This document shows positions 54,719 through 57,766 of a stretch of DNA of 57,766 bases, piece after piece. This DNA comes from Luminiphilus sp. Lineage in GTDB: Bacteria; Pseudomonadota; Gammaproteobacteria; Pseudomonadales; Halieaceae. The notes below the pieces were generated by a model, which worked only from the letters and a program-made list of their open reading frames with translations, was not told the DNA's origin and did no database searches. The number at the start of each line of letters is the position of its first letter. The stretch's first letter is position 1. A program made the translations under genes and the position numbers. The stretch covers positions 1 through 57,766 of the forward strand of contig JAQWUD010000033.1 in assembly GCA_029242325.1 (NCBI GenBank), written 5' to 3'.

Positions 54719-56683
54719 TTACCCCAGCCGTTCTGATTCAGGCCCTTCATGCGCAACATCTGAGATGCTGGGCCGAAGGCTGCCCGGGATAATCTCGCCA
54801 TCAAAAGCACGCAATAAGCCATGCAGCGCGTCGTCATCTAACATCGCAGACTCGGCGGCCGCAAGCTGAGTGGCGGCCAGAGCCGCTCGATAGCTGGCAG
54901 GCGTGCGCCCGCTATGGGCGCCTACCGCGATTTCCGCCTCAATGTTGTCCCCCAGTTGCTGATTCAGGGCTTGAGTCAGCTGCCCGGGGTGCCGGTCGTT
55001 GAGCAGCGCGGCCTCCGACTCAGCAATCGTAAACCGCAGCGTCGAATCCGAGCGACCAGAGAATTCGAGGTGCAACGCAATGTTATGCAAGATCCCATTA
55101 AAGCGAAATCGCTCAAACAGTTCAGGCCAGCTTTCAGTGTTAAGCGAATCGCGCGTTTGCCACGGTGGATCGTACTCGCTCCCAGTATCTGGCTCACTGT
55201 CCCCGCGGGCCATGCCATTGGGCTTCGGCACATCAATGGCCGCTAACACCCCGCCTTTTTTATTTTCGGATAGCCCCGCACTTTGCGCGTGATCATTGGA
55301 TTCACTCAAATCGCCATCACCCAACTGTGATAAATCCGAGCCCGGGGGCCGCACACTGCGCTCCGCTGGGGAGGCCTCAGCAACCTCTTCTGCGCCCGCA
55401 GATATCCCATCGGTTGAACTGGTGAGTACGGATGCTGAATGGGCAGACAAGCTCGGCGCGCCAGAGCTTTCATGTGAGGAAGCTGCGAGCGGCGAAGCGG
55501 TATGTGCGGCCTGACCGGCTACCGACCCCACCGGCGTCGCCGGCGGTTCAGGCTTTTTTGCCGGGGTTGCTCCCACCATCGAAGGTGGCTGAATAACAGC
55601 AGTTGGCCTGAAGGCGATCATCCGTAATAGCACCATCTCAAGACCAGCTCTGGCGGAGCTCGCAAGATGAACATCTCTCCGTCCCGACACTGCCATCTGC
55701 CAAAACAACTGCGTATCGTCCACAGTAGCGCGAGAAGCCAATTCCACAATTTTTGCCTGATCAGGCCAACTGGTATCCAACGCATCGGGCACCACTTGGG
55801 CGATGGTCATTTGGTGAAGCACATTGCTAAGCTCATCCAATGTCGAGATAAAATCGGCCGCGTGTTCCGCAATATTCGCCACCAGTGCCAACGTGGCCCG
55901 AGGGTCGTCTTCAAGAATCGCGGCAACCAGGTCCAGCACCTGCCCTCGGTCAACAGAACCCAGCATCTCCCGGACTTCGGGGCCCTTCAAGTGCCCCTCC
56001 CCGAATGCGATAGCCTGATCAGTGAGGCTGAGCGCATCTCGCATGGAACCCTCGGCAGCACGCGCAATGAGCGACAGAGCTTGCGGCTCGGCCGGAACGG
56101 ACTCCGCTGCCAAAATCGTTTCCAGATGAGCCACTATCTGTTCGGGCTGCATGTTTTTGAGGTTGAACTGCAAACACCGCGACAAAACAGTCGCCGGTAA
56201 CTTCTGGGGATCTGTCGTGGCAAGCAGGAAGATGGCGTGCGGGGGCGGCTCTTCCAGTGTTTTAAGCAAAGCATTGAAACTGTGGTTTGACAGCATGTGC
56301 ACTTCATCTATCAAGTAGATTTTGTAGCGTGCACGCGTTGGCGTGTATTGCACGTTCTCCAGCAGTTCGCGCGTATCTTCCACCTTGGTTTTCGAAGCCG
56401 CGTCTACCTCAATCAGATCTATCGACCGCCCCTCTGCAATTTCCGCACATGCACCGCACTCTCCGCAGGGCGCCGGAGAAACCCCTTGGTCACAGTTAAG
56501 GCATTTGGCGAGGATTCTGGCGACAGTCGTTTTGCCCACGCCACGGGTTCCTGTGAACAAGTAGGCATGATGCAAGCGGCCCGACTCCAGGGCGTTGACC
56601 AGCGCCTGCAGAACATGCTGCTGGCCAACCATCTCGGCAAACGTGCCGGGGCGCCATTTACGCGCCAGAACCTGATAGGACAT
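54719..56683 (-). CDS. dnaX: DNA polymerase III tau subunit, with programmed frameshift yielding gamma
   Basis: 654 residues (tau) from ATG 56683 (MSYQVLARKWRP); the longer frame to 56734 is rejected because it enters the SRP RNA. AAA+ clamp-loader with Walker A GTRGVGKTT, zinc-binding CLNCDQGVSPAPCGECGAC, Walker B LIDEVHMLSNHSF, sensor TTDPQKLPATVLSRC. After residue 370 comes a low-complexity linker, then the tau-specific domains IV-V. At codons 375-377 (GCA AAA AAG) lies an A AAA AAG slippery site; a -1 shift reads GCC TGA and ends translation, giving a gamma protein of about 378 residues. Confidence 0.95.
   Translation of the reverse strand: MSYQVLARKWRPGTFAEMVGQQHVLQALVNALESGRLHHAYLFTGTRGVGKTTVARILAKCLNCDQGVSPAPCGECGACAEIAEGRSIDLIEVDAASKTKVEDTRELLENVQYTPTRARYKIYLIDEVHMLSNHSFNALLKTLEEPPPHAIFLLATTDPQKLPATVLSRCLQFNLKNMQPEQIVAHLETILAAESVPAEPQALSLIARAAEGSMRDALSLTDQAIAFGEGHLKGPEVREMLGSVDRGQVLDLVAAILEDDPRATLALVANIAEHAADFISTLDELSNVLHQMTIAQVVPDALDTSWPDQAKIVELASRATVDDTQLFWQMAVSGRRDVHLASSARAGLEMVLLRMIAFRPTAVIQPPSMVGATPAKKPEPPATPVGSVAGQAAHTASPLAASSHESSGAPSLSAHSASVLTSSTDGISAGAEEVAEASPAERSVRPPGSDLSQLGDGDLSESNDHAQSAGLSENKKGGVLAAIDVPKPNGMARGDSEPDTGSEYDPPWQTRDSLNTESWPELFERFRFNGILHNIALHLEFSGRSDSTLRFTIAESEAALLNDRHPGQLTQALNQQLGDNIEAEIAVGAHSGRTPASYRAALAATQLAAAESAMLDDDALHGLLRAFDGEIIPGSLRPSISDVAHEGPESERLG
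55528..55577 (-). promoter_or_regulatory. dnaX -1 frameshift cassette: SD-like site, slippery heptamer, hairpin
   Basis: Reading the reverse strand: a Shine-Dalgarno-like GGTGGGAG (55577-55570), ten nt, then A AAA AAG (55559-55553) in frame, then six nt, then a G+C-rich hairpin (CCGCCGG / CCGGTGG arms, 55546-55528). After a -1 slip the next codons are GCC and stop TGA (55550-55548). The arrangement and spacing match the E. coli dnaX signal, including the ten-nt distance from the upstream GGGAG. Confidence 0.85.
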
Positions 56684-56710
56684 GCTTGACCATCCGTGAG
56701 TAGGGAGGCG

Positions 56711-56812
56711 ACTCGGACAGCCACACCCCGGCACCCGAATCAGTAACTACCGTTGCTCCCTTCCGGGCCTGGCGGAGTTCATCACCTATCGCTGCGAGGG
56801 GACCATCCGAGT
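56711..56812 (-). ncRNA. ffs: 4.5S RNA of the signal recognition particle (small bacterial SRP RNA)
   Basis: On the reverse strand ACTCGGATGG pairs with the terminal CTGTCCGAGT. The internal conserved SRP core is present: GCCCGGAAGGGAGCAAC (the GGAA tetraloop) and later GGTGCCGGGGTGTGGC. About 102 nt. It binds Ffh and FtsY for co-translational targeting. Lies immediately upstream of dnaX on the same strand, as in Pseudomonas (from memory). Confidence 0.92.
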
Positions 56813-56918
56813 CACCACAGAGCCCACCTCTCGGCGGGGGGCGTTAGTGTCGCGAAATCACGACGGGCACGCAAGTTGAGGACAGGATAAAACCGCTGTA
56901 CAACCCATGTTAGTCGCA

Positions 56919-56935
56919 TTTACATTTGATGTGAA
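56919..56935. promoter_or_regulatory. Imperfect palindrome upstream of the efflux adaptor
   Basis: TTTACAT-TTG-ATGTGAA, arms matching at six of seven positions, lies 58 nt before the adaptor GTG. Divergent efflux genes are often repressed through such sites, so it may be an operator. No regulator gene is visible in the window. Confidence 0.35.
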
Positions 56936-56992
56936 TACCATTAACATTGCCGCTTCTAAAACTTCTGTCTTCAGAAAAGCGGGGGCTTTCTT

Positions 56993-57766
56993 GTGAATCC
57001 GAATCTAGTGAAATCGCTGTGGGCGGTGGCTTTGGCCGTGCTGCTCACGCTGGGCGGCACTGCGCTGATCAAAGCCAACAAGGTCACCACCACCTCTGCC
57101 GAGCGAACACCCATGCCGGTGGCTGCCACGACGTATCGGGAGCAAGCATCCTATGTCCGTAAGGCAACCTACCTTGGCATCGTGCGCGCAGGCTCCGATA
57201 GTGTGTTGGGCTTTGAGGTGGCCGGAGTACTCACCTCGCTCACCGCGACAGAGGGAATGCGCGTTTCAGCGGGAGATGTGCTCGCACAATTAGGGATTGA
57301 TCGCCGGCAAACGCGTCTGGATGCGGCCGCCGCTGCCTACGATCGGGTCGTCGCGGAACGCGCGCAGGCGGAGGCGCGAGCAAACCGCATCGCGAGCCTG
57401 GTCGAAGATGGATCAGCCTCTCAGCAAGACTATGACGACGCGCGATTCGCCGTGCAGGCGCTGACCGCTGCTGAAAATACTGCTGCGGCGCAGCGTCAGT
57501 CTGCGCAGCTTGAACTCGAAAAAAGCACCCTGCTAGCCCCCTATGAAGCCGTCGTCGCAGAACGCTTGGTACAAACCGGTGCAGTCGTGGCGCCCGGCAC
57601 GCCCGTTATGAGACTGGTCACCGCGACGGGTCGCGAAGCGCATGTCGGGGTCCCGCCGCATGTCGCTCGAAAATTGATTACGGGTAACCCTTACACGCTC
57701 TCCCTACAGAGCGAGCAGGTCACCGCCGTACTGCGCTCGATCAGGGATGACATCGACTCCGCCACG
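56993..57766 (+). CDS. RND efflux periplasmic adaptor (membrane fusion protein), cut by the window edge
   Basis: Open from GTG 56993 for 258 codons to the right edge, no stop, so the gene continues. An N-terminal membrane anchor (SLWAVALAVLLTLGGTALI), then the membrane-fusion barrel-sandwich half (VLGFEVAGVLTSLTATEGMR, VSAGDVLAQLG). Next is a helical hairpin (AAAAAYDRVVAERAQAEARA, RIASLVEDGSASQQDYDDAR, LTAAENTAAAQRQSAQLELE), then the return lipoyl half (STLLAPYEAVVAERLVQTGA, VVAPGTPVMRLV). This is the layout of HlyD/AcrA-type adaptors. It would bridge an RND pump to an outer membrane channel; the pump is presumably encoded beyond the edge. Confidence 0.88.
   Translation, partial: MNPNLVKSLWAVALAVLLTLGGTALIKANKVTTTSAERTPMPVAATTYREQASYVRKATYLGIVRAGSDSVLGFEVAGVLTSLTATEGMRVSAGDVLAQLGIDRRQTRLDAAAAAYDRVVAERAQAEARANRIASLVEDGSASQQDYDDARFAVQALTAAENTAAAQRQSAQLELEKSTLLAPYEAVVAERLVQTGAVVAPGTPVMRLVTATGREAHVGVPPHVARKLITGNPYTLSLQSEQVTAVLRSIRDDIDSAT

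Noticed and set aside
55667-56200. 177-residue forward frame opposite dnaX
   Set aside because: Antisense to the conserved AAA+ domain of dnaX, with no motif of its own.

Overview
The window looks like a chromosomal stretch of a marine-type gammaproteobacterium. The gene content (Na+-translocating NADH:quinone oxidoreductase, LolCDE, LexA with a CTGT-N8-ACAG box, a long GAPDH beside mfd, a CsiV homologue, a PQQ dehydrogenase, a DUF3604 protein) suggests a relative of the Halieaceae/OM60 or Pseudomonadales-type lineages. That placement is inferred from gene content and gene order, not from a phylogeny. Coding density is very high, with many 1-11 nt gene overlaps, and both window edges cut through genes.

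Layout. 1-740: the N-terminal part of a tyrosine recombinase runs off the left edge and sits directly beside the 3' end of a tRNA-Cys gene, the usual signature of one end of an integrated element. 900-12,900: a metabolic block with a secreted DUF3604 (PHP-like) protein; a three-gene operon for a 2-oxoacid:ferredoxin oxidoreductase (GltD-like FAD/Fe-S subunit, gamma-alpha fusion, beta); and a leftward sulfite-assimilation operon (cysG, DUF2849, sulfite reductase, cysH, DUF934). The latter diverges from an Lrp/AsnC regulator whose probable operator overlaps the cysG promoter. 12,920-20,100: tRNA-Gly, then pgsA, uvrC, murB, kdsB, lpxK and msbA, all leftward (phospholipid, peptidoglycan and lipid A synthesis plus excision repair). 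20,260-26,310: comEC, a DUF2062 membrane protein and lolCDE. 26,366-33,488: nqrABCDEF-apbE-nqrM, a complete Na+-NQR operon with its flavin transferase and Fe-insertion factor. 33,727-46,400: gap, then divergent mfd and csiV, a MscS-like channel, lexA, two small conserved genes, topA and a membrane-anchored hypothetical. 46,461-52,700: universal stress protein, glutaredoxin-like protein, SpoU methyltransferase, a PQQ quinohaemoprotein lipoprotein, a VWA/MoxR pair and a small membrane protein. 52,675-56,812: ycgL, rnd, recR, dnaX (with a complete programmed -1 frameshift cassette) and the 4.5S SRP RNA. From 56,993 an RND efflux adaptor starts and runs off the right edge.

From memory, the order murB-kdsB-lpxK-comEC-DUF2062-lolCDE-nqrM-apbE-nqrFEDCBA-gap-mfd-csiV-lexA-topA closely parallels the PA2977-PA3012 region of Pseudomonas aeruginosa. 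Apparent losses or replacements here are the Trm112-like and phosphatase genes near kdsB, exbBD (msbA sits there instead), sth, sulA and others. The uvrC-pgsA-tRNA-Gly order is also conserved. In Escherichia coli tRNA-Cys follows tRNA-Gly directly, whereas here about 12 kb separates them.

I did not find an unambiguously new defence or biosynthetic system. The most interesting non-gene signals are the dnaX frameshift cassette, the Lrp-type operator on the cysG promoter, the integrase/tRNA-Cys junction with tandem repeats, and the repeat-encoded Lys-Ala tail of topoisomerase I. Stretches over 300 bases without a protein gene are 564-900 (tandem repeats, tRNA-Cys and its promoter) and 56,684-56,992 (SRP RNA and the RND promoter region).
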